DNA of 64,000 nt from the NCBI RefSeq assembly GCF_000711225.1, contig NZ_JOMG01000002.1, positions 1,190,501 to 1,254,500 of the forward strand, read 5' to 3'. Position numbers and translations under genes: made by a program. Position 1 is the stretch's first letter. Each line of letters begins with the position of its first letter. The notes under the pieces were generated by a model, which saw nothing but the letters and a program-made list of their open reading frames with translations, was not told the DNA's origin and made no database searches. Positions 41,813-51,046 of the stretch are shown in pieces. This stretch comes from Pelobacter seleniigenes DSM 18267 (GTDB taxonomy: Bacteria; Desulfobacterota; Desulfuromonadia; Desulfuromonadales; Geopsychrobacteraceae).

Positions 41813-43837
41813 ATGAGCAAAGGGATTGTTTCAATTCTGGGTCTGTTCATGATGATGGTTGCGGGTTCGGTTTTGCCTGCTGCGGCCGCGGAATCGCCGA
41901 CCAATGGCGATGTGTTTACCCTGGGAGAAGTCATCGTCAGCGAAGAGAAGCAGGCTGTCGACCTGGCCACGACCGTGACCGAAATCACGGCCGAGGATAT
42001 CAAGGCCCGGAGCGCCCAGACCGTTGCCGATGCGCTGGAGATGTTACCCGGGGTTGACGTTGAAAAGGGGGGAAAAGGCCAATCGTACGTCAGGGTGCGT
42101 GGTTTTGATCAGGGCGATCTGAAAGTCCTGATCGACGGCATTCCGGTGTACGAACAGTACTTCCGCGATCTGGACCTGGCTCAGTTTCCGGTCGCGGCCA
42201 TCTCAAAAATCACCGTCACCAAAGGAGCTTCATCCGTTTTGTACGGAGCCAACACGATGGGCGGCGTCATCAACATCATCACCAAAAAAGCCGGCGCCAA
42301 ACCGACCTACGAAGTGGACACCGAGTGGGGTGATTACGGCACGCAAAGTTACACCCTCAACACCGGCGCCAAATCCGGAGATTTCAGCTACTGGTTGACC
42401 TATAACTTCAGCCAGTCAGATGCCTATAACCTTGCGGACGATTTCGATCCGGCCGACGGGTTCAACGGCACCCATACTGTCAACGGGACACATTTTCAGG
42501 AAGATGGCGGCAGCCGTGATGACAGCGGCTATATCAGAAGGATGATCAACGCCAAGCTGGGCTGGGAACCGACTGACGAGACCAGTGTCTTTCTGACCTT
42601 TGACTACCACAACAATGCCAAGGGGATACCGGTTCGGACCTGGACCTTCAGCGACTGGGAGCAATGGACCCTGGGACTGGTCGGCGAAACCCGCGCTACC
42701 GATTGGCTGAAACTCAAAGGCCGGGTCTATTACATGGATTTTGCAGACACCATCCACGAGACAGCCACCGCGGCTTCCGGCCTGCTCGGCAAAAAATATC
42801 ATCAGTTCTACGATTCGTCCTATGACAACTACACTGCCGGTTCCGAAGTTCAGGCCTTTATCAACGCGGGACAACACAACTATATCAAGTTGGGCCTGAA
42901 CTTCACCCTCGACCACCATGAACAAAAAGAGATCCCCATCGGCTCGAGCAGCTGGGAAGATACCGGCACCTTCGAGGCTCAGACCTATTCTATTTCGGCA
43001 GAGGACGAAATCAGCGTCAACAAATGGCTCTCCATTGTCGTTGGCGCCAGCTATGACTATTTCAAACCTGAAGTCAAGGACTCCCCGGACGAAGACGGCG
43101 AGATCGCAACCGACCATGCCGACAGCGTCAATCCGCAGATCGGTGCCGTCGTCACTTTAAGTGAAAAAACCACGCTGCATGCATCCATCGGCAAAAAAAC
43201 CCGTTTTCCGCATCTGAAGGAACTCTATACCTCAAGTATCGTCACCGGCAACCCCGGGCTTGATCCGCAGCAAACCATCGCTTATGAAATCGGCGCCGAC
43301 CAGCGCTTCACTGATCGCCTGAACGGATCGATCGCCTACTTCTATAATGATATCAGCGATCTGATCGACACCACTACTGACTCTGAGGGCAACAAATATT
43401 ATGTCAATATCAATGACGCGACCATTCAGGGGCTGGAGCTGGCCCTCGATTTTGCCGTGACCCGGAACTTTTCCAGCGGGGTCAATTACACCTATATGAA
43501 CACCAAGGATGACAGCACCGGCAAGGAGCTGTACAACCGCCCGCGCCATCGGGCCAACCTTGACCTGCGCTATCGTTTCCCGTTCGGCCTGAGTACCAGT
43601 GCCCAGGGCTCCTATGTCGCCCGGCAGTTCTATGAACACCAGACCACCTATGCGCGAACCCGGGCAACCAACTATTTCCTGCTCAGCGCGCGCCTCGAAC
43701 AGGAACTCGGCCGCATCTGGGGAGTTGAAGGCAGAATCTATGTGGCCGGGCAGAACCTGACCGATAAATACTATGTCGAAGACGGGGAATTAACCGCTGG
43801 TCGGACCGTCATCGCCGGCCTGAATTTCCGCTATTGA
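41813..43837 (+). CDS. TonB-dependent outer-membrane receptor (second)
   Basis: A 674-residue receptor. Signal peptide IVSILGLFMMMVAGSVLPAAAA, a TonB box-like EVIVSEE, plug motifs (ATTVTEITAEDI, VADALEMLPGVDVEKGGKG, ITVTKGASSVLYGANTMGGVINII) and a long barrel with typical Asp-rich loops, ending AGRTVIAGLNFRY. It resembles siderophore or metal-chelate receptors (CirA/FepA style), but the ligand is not evident. AAGGAGG lies ahead of the ATG. It diverges from the ModE-box operon, has a possible attenuator leader, and is followed by an AraC-type regulator. Confidence 0.93.
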   Translation: MSKGIVSILGLFMMMVAGSVLPAAAAESPTNGDVFTLGEVIVSEEKQAVDLATTVTEITAEDIKARSAQTVADALEMLPGVDVEKGGKGQSYVRVRGFDQGDLKVLIDGIPVYEQYFRDLDLAQFPVAAISKITVTKGASSVLYGANTMGGVINIITKKAGAKPTYEVDTEWGDYGTQSYTLNTGAKSGDFSYWLTYNFSQSDAYNLADDFDPADGFNGTHTVNGTHFQEDGGSRDDSGYIRRMINAKLGWEPTDETSVFLTFDYHNNAKGIPVRTWTFSDWEQWTLGLVGETRATDWLKLKGRVYYMDFADTIHETATAASGLLGKKYHQFYDSSYDNYTAGSEVQAFINAGQHNYIKLGLNFTLDHHEQKEIPIGSSSWEDTGTFEAQTYSISAEDEISVNKWLSIVVGASYDYFKPEVKDSPDEDGEIATDHADSVNPQIGAVVTLSEKTTLHASIGKKTRFPHLKELYTSSIVTGNPGLDPQQTIAYEIGADQRFTDRLNGSIAYFYNDISDLIDTTTDSEGNKYYVNINDATIQGLELALDFAVTRNFSSGVNYTYMNTKDDSTGKELYNRPRHRANLDLRYRFPFGLSTSAQGSYVARQFYEHQTTYARTRATNYFLLSARLEQELGRIWGVEGRIYVAGQNLTDKYYVEDGELTAGRTVIAGLNFRY

Positions 43838-43844
43838 GCACAAC

Positions 43845-43873
43845 TTGCCCGGCGCTGGTGCAGCGCCGGGCAA
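43845..43873 (+). terminator. Hairpin after the second TonB receptor
   Basis: A perfect 12-bp stem TTGCCCGGCGCT / AGCGCCGGGCAA with a 5-base loop begins eight bases after the receptor stop. No T-run follows, so termination efficiency is uncertain. Confidence 0.65.
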
Positions 43874-43916
43874 GGCAGATCTTGTCAAGGGGCACCGGAC
43901 TGGTTATATTTCCAGC

Positions 43917-44720
43917 ATGGTACAAAACCGTTTCATATCCAACCCGGCCGTCCCCTGGGTCGAGGTCCGCCGGACCGAGCACAGCGAGGCGAGCTACAAG
44001 GACCATTCCCACCCGGAACTCTCGGTCGGGGCGGTGACCCACGGCAGCACCCGGTTGAAAGTCCGGGGCCGGGAAGAACTGCTCAGCAACGACTCGCTGG
44101 TGATCATCGCGCCACACGCCGTGCACAGCTGCAATCCGCACAGCGGACCTAGGTCGTATCTGATGGTCTACTTTGCCGACGCTTGGTGCCACGCCTTGTT
44201 GCGCGAGTTGGGCGGGACTGCGCAAGACCTCCGCTTGCCCGACTGGCATGTGATCAAGGATGCCGAACTGTTTACGCGCCTGACCGGGTTGGTCGAGGGG
44301 CTGGAGAAAGCCAACTTTGCCTTGCAGACTTCGGAACAGTGGACCCAGTTTGGCGGGGATTTACTCGTTGCAGCAACGTGCCGACAGCACCCGGAACAGG
44401 CCGAGCCGCCGCAGGTCATCAACGCGACCAAGACCTATCTGAGCCGTTCCCTGGAGCACAACCTGACCCTGCAACAGCTGGCCGACCGGGTTGGTTATAA
44501 CCCCTACACCCTGCTGCGCTGTTTCAAAAAGAATGTCGGCCTGACCCCGCACGAATACCTGCTCAATCTGCGCATCGCCAAAGCCAAGGAGCTGCTCCGG
44601 GACGGCCTGGCCCCGGCCGCGGTCGCCGCGGAGACCGGCTTCGTCGATCAGAGTCATTTTCATCGCACCTTCCGCCAGTTCGTCGCGGCTACCCCGCGGC
44701 AGTACCAGCTGCGCTCCTGA
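43917..44720 (+). CDS. AraC-family transcriptional regulator
   Basis: A 267-residue regulator. The N-terminal cupin-like ligand domain (SYKDHSHPELSVGAVTHGST, then HAVHSCNP) is followed by two helix-turn-helix motifs: NLTLQQLADRVGYNPYTLLRCFKKNVG and LAPAAVAAETGFVDQSHFHRTF, ending TPRQYQLRS. It is typical of AraC proteins that control an adjacent LysE/RhtB exporter, here 66 bases downstream. Whether it also acts on the TonB receptor upstream is unknown. ATG 43917 starts the cupin domain; farther upstream frames run through the hairpin. Confidence 0.93.
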   Translation: MVQNRFISNPAVPWVEVRRTEHSEASYKDHSHPELSVGAVTHGSTRLKVRGREELLSNDSLVIIAPHAVHSCNPHSGPRSYLMVYFADAWCHALLRELGGTAQDLRLPDWHVIKDAELFTRLTGLVEGLEKANFALQTSEQWTQFGGDLLVAATCRQHPEQAEPPQVINATKTYLSRSLEHNLTLQQLADRVGYNPYTLLRCFKKNVGLTPHEYLLNLRIAKAKELLRDGLAPAAVAAETGFVDQSHFHRTFRQFVAATPRQYQLRS

Positions 44721-44786
44721 AAAAAGTCAATTCGATACAATATCTGTTCGTGGTTAGCCGCTACACTCCCGGTCAAAGGAGTGTCT

Positions 44787-45410
44787 ATGTCCATCGATCT
44801 GGTTGAATTCAGTACCCTTGCTCTGGCTCATTTCGTTGCCCTGCTCAGCCCCGGGCCGGATTTCATTTTAATCATGGGCAGCTCGTTTAAATACGGCTGT
44901 CGGCAAACCTTTGCGGCCTGTCTGGGGATCGCCTTGGCCAACGGGGTTTACATCCTGCTCGCCATCGGCGGGTTCAGTATACTCAGGGAAAACCTGCTGC
45001 TTTTTTGGGTCATGAAACTGGCCGCAGCCGGTTACCTGTTCTACCTGGGAGCGTTGCTGATCAAATCAACGGCGGGCACGATCGATTATAACGGCAGCGG
45101 GGTCGGTATTGTGAAGATCGGTTTTACCCGCATGTTGGGGCGGGGGTTCATGTCTGCGATCCTCAATCCTAAAAATGCCATTTTCTATTTGAGCCTGATG
45201 GCCCTGATCGTCTCCCAGCAAACGCCGGTCAGCAACCAGCTGTTGTACGGGCTGTGGATGGTCGGTGCGGTCCTGTGCTGGGATGTGCTGGTGTCCTGGA
45301 GTATTGGCAATCCCGCCGTCCGCAAGGGCCTGGCGGCCTACAGTTGGCAGATCGAGCGGGGCTCAGGCCTGGTGCTGATGGTGGTGGGCGGGTTTATCAT
45401 TCTCAAGTGA
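44787..45410 (+). CDS. LysE/RhtB-family exporter
   Basis: A 207-residue inner-membrane protein with about six membrane segments. It carries the family motif FVALLSPGPDFILIMGSSFKYG near the start, IALANGVYILLAIGG, and FMSAILNPKNAIFYLSL. Family members export amino acids and related compounds. AAAGGAG precedes the ATG at 44787. Its 3' end overlaps the convergent radical SAM gene by 48 bases. Confidence 0.92.
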   Translation: MSIDLVEFSTLALAHFVALLSPGPDFILIMGSSFKYGCRQTFAACLGIALANGVYILLAIGGFSILRENLLLFWVMKLAAAGYLFYLGALLIKSTAGTIDYNGSGVGIVKIGFTRMLGRGFMSAILNPKNAIFYLSLMALIVSQQTPVSNQLLYGLWMVGAVLCWDVLVSWSIGNPAVRKGLAAYSWQIERGSGLVLMVVGGFIILK

Positions 45411-46187
45411 GGACCCCAGCAGCAACGTTCCGCAGCCGCCCTCAAGCTGTTGCCGCCAGCGATTGGCGCGGCGGACATGGATACCGCGCTGACGCAGCAG
45501 GGTATGGATATGATCGGCCTGGTCAGGGGCCGGGCTGTAAAAAGAAGATCCCGGCACCGGATTACAAAAAAGCAGGTGCAGGGTCAGCTCCGGAAAGGGG
45601 TACAGCCAGCCGCACAGAGCTTCCAGCTCGGCCGGCTGATCGTTCACCCCCGCCAGCAGCAGATAGTTCACCCCCAGTCGGCGGCGCTGGCGACCGCTCA
45701 AATGGGGCCAGCACTGCGCCAGGCACTCCCGCAACGGGGCAAGGCCGGGACCTTTGGGGAGCAGCCTCTGATAGGTTGCCGCGCGGCCGGCATGCAGGGA
45801 AAACATGACCCCGTTGTGGGGCAGGCGCAACAGCTCGGCAATCCCTGTTAAAGGCATACCGGTGGTGGTCAGGGACACCGGTAGCCGTTGCTGCCCGCAG
45901 GCAGTGATGAACCGGCTGACGTTGGCCAGGTTCTGCAGCGGTTCGCCAATTCCGGAAATGGTCAGCCGCTGCGGCTCAATTCCGGCCCGGCGACAGGTAT
46001 CGAGCTGTAAAAATAATTCTTCGCAAGTCAGGTTGCGGCGCAAACCATGCCGCCCGGATGCACAGAACGGGCAGGCCATGGCACAGCCGGCCTGACTGGA
46101 CAGGCAGAGCGTGCCGCTGCCATACCAGACCGCTTCCACCTGCAGACCATCCTGCAATGAAATCAAAAATTTTCGGTTGCTTTCCAT
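45363..46187 (-). CDS. Short RlmN/Cfr-like radical SAM methyltransferase
   Basis: A 274-residue radical SAM protein. TLCLSSQAGCAMACPFCASG (C28, then C35-C39-C42) and GRHGLRRNLT match RlmN/Cfr, which methylate an adenosine C2 or C8 of RNA. Near the C-terminus EGGCGTLLL supplies the Cys that would carry the methylene. Both special cysteines of the mechanism thus appear present. It is about 80-100 residues shorter than RlmN, lacking the N-terminal RNA-binding domain, so the substrate may differ. ATG 46187 is chosen for GGGAAG upstream; ATG 46247 is possible. It stands alone on the minus strand. Confidence 0.8.
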   Translation of the reverse strand: MESNRKFLISLQDGLQVEAVWYGSGTLCLSSQAGCAMACPFCASGRHGLRRNLTCEELFLQLDTCRRAGIEPQRLTISGIGEPLQNLANVSRFITACGQQRLPVSLTTTGMPLTGIAELLRLPHNGVMFSLHAGRAATYQRLLPKGPGLAPLRECLAQCWPHLSGRQRRRLGVNYLLLAGVNDQPAELEALCGWLYPFPELTLHLLFCNPVPGSSFYSPAPDQADHIHTLLRQRGIHVRRANRWRQQLEGGCGTLLLGSSLENDKPAHHHQHQA

Positions 46188-46593
46188 CGCTGCTTCCCGG
46201 CCAGTCCCAATCTCATAATTCCCCTTGTTGACCCTGTCAGGAATCATTGAATAGGGCTAACCGGGAAGTCAATCCGAAAAGCGCGCGCTCTTTAAGCCCG
46301 ACCGGCACCCCTCATTCTGAATATATAAAGAATAGACCGGATCCTCAGTATCGGCCCAGGGCCTTCGGCTACTCCGAAGGCGCGACTCCAATAACAGGGC
46401 AGCAAAAACCCTGCTGCAGGGGGTCGTTCCAAACGCAAAAAGTCCAGCCACAGAAAAAAAATCAACAACGCACAGTCAGCACCCTTTGTCCCAAAAGTTT
46501 GCGAGCCATGAAGCTGTAGCGGTTCGCACCGCAAAGACCTGGGACAGCCCCCGTGCGGGGACAGTCCCGGTTTTGCTGCCATCTGCTCTTAAA
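46188..46593. other. Intergenic with a REP-like palindrome
   Basis: No gene is supported. It holds GGGACAGCCCCCG (46541-46553) followed after two bases by an imperfect complement ending in CAGTCCC, a form common in REP elements, which could also terminate the operon ending at 46594. A smaller stem, GCCTTCGG/CCGAAGGC, lies near 46360. Confidence 0.4.
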
Positions 46594-47412
46594 CTAGCGC
46601 CATTCCCCTTTGTCCCAGTAAATGATTGCCCAGCGAATAACCCTGGGCTCTGGCAGCCGCAACTTGCCCTGGTAAGAAACCAGTTCGGTCATTAAATATT
46701 CCTGCAGCCGCGTTCTCTCATCCGCCGTCAATTCCCCAATCTTGGCCGCCGTGACCGCTATGGCTTCATCGAGATCGTCATAACTGTTCCAGACCGTATT
46801 GGTGATAAAAGAGACGTTAGCATAAATTCCCATTTCATGAAGAATATTATAGAGATAGATATAATCGGGGCCGTTGGCGAGCGGACGCCCGATAGCCTGG
46901 TAGACGCGCTTGTCATGGGGGCCATCGCCGACCATGGCGGTCACATAGACTTGTCGCCGGGCCGCTTGGTTCAGTTTACTGAGCGCCGCGGGAAGGTCAC
47001 TGACCGCCAGCGAACGCGAGGCAATGGCCACGTCGTGACGGCCGACCCCAAGGGAGTCCCAGTCATCCTCCCAGCGGCCGTGAATCGTGGTGATATTGTC
47101 CACCCCCTGTTCAACACAGCCCTGCTGCAACAGTTCGAGCATGGTTGGGGAGAAATCGAGGGCAGTGATCAAAGCGACTTGCTTTGCCAATGGCAAGGCC
47201 AGGTTCCCGCAACCGCAACCCACATCAAGAACACTCCAATGAGGTTGCAGTTGCATGAAGCGAATGAAATCTTCTGCGTATTCTGTCTTGGCCACCTGGT
47301 GTTTTCTGAATTCGGGTGCGCGTTTGTCCCAAAAGGAAGGGGTGTTTCGTACGGCATTTTTTCTTTGCGAGCGAGCCCACTGCTCGGCCCAATGCGTGAC
47401 GGCAGTATTCAT
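46594..47412 (-). CDS. Class I SAM-dependent methyltransferase (operon end)
   Basis: A 272-residue methyltransferase. SAM-binding motif I is LDVGCGCGNLALPLA (about residue 60), the acidic post-I residue is in ITALDFSPTMLELL, and ASRSLAVSDLPAALSKL corresponds to motif IV-V. The N-terminal ~45 residues are basic and the C-terminal 100 mixed (NVSFITNTVWNSYDDLDEAI). The substrate is not evident. GAAGGA lies nine bases ahead of the ATG. It is the last gene of the minus operon that begins with ModA/ModB-like proteins and 114 bases after the preceding methyltransferase. Confidence 0.85.
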   Translation of the reverse strand: MNTAVTHWAEQWARSQRKNAVRNTPSFWDKRAPEFRKHQVAKTEYAEDFIRFMQLQPHWSVLDVGCGCGNLALPLAKQVALITALDFSPTMLELLQQGCVEQGVDNITTIHGRWEDDWDSLGVGRHDVAIASRSLAVSDLPAALSKLNQAARRQVYVTAMVGDGPHDKRVYQAIGRPLANGPDYIYLYNILHEMGIYANVSFITNTVWNSYDDLDEAIAVTAAKIGELTADERTRLQEYLMTELVSYQGKLRLPEPRVIRWAIIYWDKGEWR

Positions 47413-47525
47413 ACGATGCGATCCTTCAGTTGATGATGTTCTAACTGACCTGCGTTGTTCGAGCCCTTTAGAAGAGAGAAACAACGCTTTTTCCCATGTT
47501 GCCGCTTCCCGGCAGGATGCTGAAT

Positions 47526-48197
47526 TTACCTTGATGCCTGTAAACCTTCCGCAGGTAAGCCGTTGTCACATTTCCTGATGATGATCCACAAACCGATCTC
47601 ATCATTACGCAAGACGGTGTAATTTCTGATTCCGGCACGGCTCAGGGCAGAGGCGAAACGGGCCTGCATTTCCGGTCCCAGGTTGCGTCGAATTTTCGCG
47701 GAAAACGACTCTTTTCCCTCGGTCGGTTTTGCTTCCATCCTGGCAATGATCTCGTCCATGACCTGCTGGGAGCCAAAGCCACCGCCGATATAGGCCCACC
47801 CGCCGGGAGCGAGAATACGTTCGATTTCCTGCAGGGATTTTTCCAGATGTTCCCAGAAAAAGATCGACCCCCGGCTGACGGCCAGGTCGACGGCTCCATC
47901 CGCCAGATCGATATTGGCGACATCTCCGCATTGCAGGCTGAAACGCCCGGCCAGCTGTTGTTCCGCCATTTTCTCCGCAGCCAGCTCAAGCATCTGTGGA
48001 TACTCATCGTAGAAGAGCATCTGCAGCCGGGTCTTCTGCAACAGGGCACAACCCAAGGCTCCGGTTCCGCAACCGAGGTCGATGCAGGTTCCGGTGGTTT
48101 TACCGGTCGCGGCAATGATCTGCTCGGCAAGCAGGGGATATAACGGAGCAAAAACCTCTTTTTCGATTTTGCTGAACTTATTGCCGTCAATTTTCAT
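47526..48197 (-). CDS. Class I SAM-dependent methyltransferase, SRGS type (1)
   Basis: A 223-residue methyltransferase with CIDLGCGTGALGCALL (motif I, ~38), MLFYDEYPQMLELA and the block SRGSIFFWEHLEKSLQEIER followed by PGGWAYIGGGFG. The same block occurs in the product of 50382-51020 (SRGSVPFWDKLE... PGGRAYIGGGMG), so the two are paralogues within one operon. The C-terminal FGSQ/NLGP segment is a likely substrate cap. Substrate unknown; context suggests work on a small metal ligand or cofactor. Confidence 0.88.
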   Translation of the reverse strand: MKIDGNKFSKIEKEVFAPLYPLLAEQIIAATGKTTGTCIDLGCGTGALGCALLQKTRLQMLFYDEYPQMLELAAEKMAEQQLAGRFSLQCGDVANIDLADGAVDLAVSRGSIFFWEHLEKSLQEIERILAPGGWAYIGGGFGSQQVMDEIIARMEAKPTEGKESFSAKIRRNLGPEMQARFASALSRAGIRNYTVLRNDEIGLWIIIRKCDNGLPAEGLQASR

Positions 48198-48225
48198 GCT
48201 GCTCAGATCCTTTCACTCCCGGCAA

Positions 48226-49392
48226 TTATTGGATCTTCCCAGACCGGTGAACAACGCCCAAGGTGCCCTGATTGTAATGATTGCGTGAAAAACATTCGAT
48301 GCACAGATCGGCACCCGCGACCATGTGCATGGCCATACTTTTATTGCCAACGGCGATACTGCGGCCGGGATAGTCGTCACCGATGGTCCCGCCGGGCAGA
48401 GCTTTGAAATATCCGGACAGCGGGTAGCGATTGGTTTTCAGTTCGCGCAGATGAAACAGATACCCCGGCGGATATTCATGCAACCGATGGCGACCCGAGG
48501 TGATGGCCAGCAACTGCGCATCGCTGGGTTCGTAACTGAACCAATCCAGGGTATTGGCGCAGGGAGTGTACGGCCAGGGGAAATCGTCTTCGCCAACCCC
48601 TTCCAGAATAATCAGCGCCATAGGCCGCCCCTGCTGCAAACCGTCATCTATAACCTGTCGCAACCCGGTGAGCTCAGTGACCGGTTGCGGGCTGTAGCAG
48701 GGCAGTTCAGGAGCTGCCAGCGGCACCATGGCCGGTTTGCGCATGGTGCATCCCAGCCCCTTGAAGGCATAGCCGGGTTCCGCCACGAGCAGATAATCGG
48801 AAAGCAATTCCGGCTCGGGACAGGGTTCGGCAAACAGCTGCTGGTACGCCGTCCTGGCAACCACCCGCTGAATATGTGGATGCCGTCGCAGCCAGGCCAG
48901 ATCATGCTCACTCGGCTCGTGAACTCCGCCATAGCGGGCCGACCAATGGGGTGAGACCCCGATCCCGTCCAGCCTGCTGATATCAATAAAACCCTGCGTC
49001 GGCATCACCCCACCCCGGCCGATGATCACTGCCGTCATCCCCGTTTGCTCAAGAAAGCTCTCAACTTCACGACGCAACTCGGCCATGATCCGCTTTTTTT
49101 CTGCACCGCTCAGACTGGCAATCCGGGTTGCAAAATACTGCTCGGCATAGGTCAGCAAGACAAATCCGGGATGATACCCCCGGACCAGCGCAAGGGCGGT
49201 CTCGGTCACCCAGCGATTGCTGCCGCCATCCAGGTCCCCCGGATAGGGATGGTCGGCCAGAATCCTGCGCAACAGCCTGAGCGCTGCATTATCCGCGGTC
49301 GATTTGGCCCCAGTCCGCAGCTCAAACTGATTCTGCCACTGCCGGGCGTCAATAATGGCGACGCTGTCACTGCTTTCAGACGTTGCTGCCAT
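48226..49392 (-). CDS. Conserved protein of unknown function (388 residues)
   Basis: A 388-residue soluble protein I do not recognise. Notable parts are ALVRGYHPGFVLLTYAEQYF, a segment TAVIIGRGGVMPTQGFIDISR, ALIILEGVGEDDFPWPYTP with acidic residues, and the C-terminus SMAMHMVAGADLCIECFSRNHYNQG. It has several His, Asp and Cys residues that could bind metal but no named motif. AGGAG six bases ahead sets the ATG at 49392, which overlaps the end of the radical SAM gene by 17 bases, so the two are probably co-translated. It lies between a radical SAM enzyme and a methyltransferase, which suggests a biosynthetic step. Confidence 0.7.
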   Translation of the reverse strand: MAATSESSDSVAIIDARQWQNQFELRTGAKSTADNAALRLLRRILADHPYPGDLDGGSNRWVTETALALVRGYHPGFVLLTYAEQYFATRIASLSGAEKKRIMAELRREVESFLEQTGMTAVIIGRGGVMPTQGFIDISRLDGIGVSPHWSARYGGVHEPSEHDLAWLRRHPHIQRVVARTAYQQLFAEPCPEPELLSDYLLVAEPGYAFKGLGCTMRKPAMVPLAAPELPCYSPQPVTELTGLRQVIDDGLQQGRPMALIILEGVGEDDFPWPYTPCANTLDWFSYEPSDAQLLAITSGRHRLHEYPPGYLFHLRELKTNRYPLSGYFKALPGGTIGDDYPGRSIAVGNKSMAMHMVAGADLCIECFSRNHYNQGTLGVVHRSGKIQ

Positions 49393-50368
49393 GATCTCTC
49401 CTATAAAGCCTGATCGGCCGCCGGCATTGCGGACAGCGACCATCTGCAAGTTTCGCCTGTTGCAGTTGGTCGCCGCCACAACCGAGGCTGAAGCGCTCAA
49501 TGACCGGGATACCGCAATCCGGGCAGAGGGTGTTGACCCACTCTGAGCCGACAAAATTGTGAAAATACAGATAGGGCAGAACCCGGCGCGCCTTCTCCAA
49601 CTCGCCATTGATCTTGTCAATATTGGGGTAGGCGGCCCCCTTCATCCCGTCTTCGGGCAGCAGACGCAAGACATGCCAGGGAATCTCCGGGTCAACCCCG
49701 GCGATAAACGCAACGATCTCGTCCAGTTCATGATCGTTTAATCCCTGGATGACCGGGGTGGTGATCTCGACATGGCGATGAGCCGCCAGGGCTTTAATGT
49801 TGCGCAGAATCGGTTTCACAGAGGGGATACCGATATAACGGCGATGAAATTCATCATTGAGCCCCTTCAGACTGATATTGAAAAAAGAGAACACCCTCGC
49901 CAGCAGTTCGGTCGCTTCGGGCGTGCTGTAACCGTTGGTCAAACAGCCCAGTGCGATCCCGGCAGCATGGGCCTCGGCGGCCAGCCGCTGCAGACTCGGT
50001 AAAGACACGGTTGGTTCGTTGACATCAAAAACGATGCTGGTGCATTTCAGCTTGCGGGCTAGCGTCACCAGCCGCTGTGCGCTAAGCTGATACATTTTGT
50101 CCTGCTGGCAAGCCGGGTCCTGCTTGGCGACAAAGGCATTCGAGCAGTAGTTGCAGCGGAAATTACAGCTGCTGGTGCCGATCACCAGGCACTGGCTGCC
50201 CGGCTGGACATGGTAGAACAGGGTCGACTCAATCCTGACCGTTTCATAAGTGCTCCAACGATCCGGAAAACGCTCCTGAACGACCCCATCCTCGGCATAA
50301 TACATCCGGCAGCGACCATAGTGCTCCACACCAAGCTCGCAGCGCCATTCGCAATAAGAACATCGCAT
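49376..50368 (-). CDS. Radical SAM protein, PFL-activase/AmmeMemoRadiSam-like
   Basis: A 330-residue radical SAM enzyme. An N-terminal cysteine set (MRCSYCEWRCELGVEHYGRC spans residues 1-20) precedes the cluster motif CNFRCNYC (~69-76), then FDVNEPTVSLPSLQRL and ISLKGLNDEFHRRYIG. The C-terminal end is zinc-ribbon-like (LCPDCGIPVIE and RCPQCRRPI). This layout fits COG1180-type activases and the AmmeMemoRadiSam group. No glycyl-radical partner is nearby, so it likely acts on a small molecule. Starts at GTG 50443 and ATG 50368 are possible; the ATG is taken because it begins at the first Cys motif. Confidence 0.85.
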   Translation of the reverse strand: MRCSYCEWRCELGVEHYGRCRMYYAEDGVVQERFPDRWSTYETVRIESTLFYHVQPGSQCLVIGTSSCNFRCNYCSNAFVAKQDPACQQDKMYQLSAQRLVTLARKLKCTSIVFDVNEPTVSLPSLQRLAAEAHAAGIALGCLTNGYSTPEATELLARVFSFFNISLKGLNDEFHRRYIGIPSVKPILRNIKALAAHRHVEITTPVIQGLNDHELDEIVAFIAGVDPEIPWHVLRLLPEDGMKGAAYPNIDKINGELEKARRVLPYLYFHNFVGSEWVNTLCPDCGIPVIERFSLGCGGDQLQQAKLADGRCPQCRRPIRLYRRDHGSNV

Positions 50369-50381
50369 TTCGTTTATCCGA

Positions 50382-51020
50382 TCATCTGTTATGGCCGGCA
50401 CTGCCCACAGCCTTGCCGAACTCAATCCAGGTTCCGTCGTCACTGTGACTGACGCTAAAACCTCGAATTCCCGCAGTGCCTAAAGCCTGTTCATAAACCC
50501 CGCGTTCACGCCGTGGGATGGCCGGCTTGCGATACCCCCGCCGAGGTTCAAAGTGGCGAGCCTTTTGCTGCAAGCTGTCCCAGAGCCCGGGTGGTCCCAT
50601 GCCGCCGCCAATATAGGCCCGCCCGCCCGGTTTCAAAACCCGATGCAGTTCCGCAAAAGCGGTTTCCAGCTTGTCCCAGAACGGGACCGACCCGCGACTG
50701 ACAATCAGCTCCACAGAGCTGTCCGCCAGAGGAATATTCTGGACCGGAGCCTGAACGATCTGAGCACGATCCCTCAGCGCGAAGCGGGCAATGTTCTTTT
50801 CTGCACAGCCGAGCATGTCAGCCGACTGGTCGAGAAAAATAAAGCTGAGCTCGCTTATCGGGGCCAGAGCCAGTCCCAGATACCCGCCGCCGCAGCCGAC
50901 ATCTAGGCACACTCCCCGGTAAATGCCGGTTTTTTCCAGAATCCTGACCGCGTAATAGGCATAAACCGGGGCATTCACGTTGATGGCTTCATCATCATAG
51001 GTCTGCGCATCCATGAGCAT
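50382..51020 (-). CDS. Class I SAM-dependent methyltransferase, SRGS type (2)
   Basis: A 212-residue methyltransferase with LDVGCGGGYLGLAL (motif I, ~40), FIFLDQSADMLGCAE and VSRGSVPFWDKLETAFAEL plus PGGRAYIGGGMGPPG, close to the block in 47526-48197. The C-terminal SVSHSDDGTWIEFGK matches the final strand of the fold. It lies just before the radical SAM gene (13 bases from its ATG) and after FmdE in transcription order. Substrate unknown. Confidence 0.88.
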   Translation of the reverse strand: MLMDAQTYDDEAINVNAPVYAYYAVRILEKTGIYRGVCLDVGCGGGYLGLALAPISELSFIFLDQSADMLGCAEKNIARFALRDRAQIVQAPVQNIPLADSSVELIVSRGSVPFWDKLETAFAELHRVLKPGGRAYIGGGMGPPGLWDSLQQKARHFEPRRGYRKPAIPRRERGVYEQALGTAGIRGFSVSHSDDGTWIEFGKAVGSAGHNR

Positions 51021-51046
51021 TGAAATACCCCCGTCAACCGGCCGTG

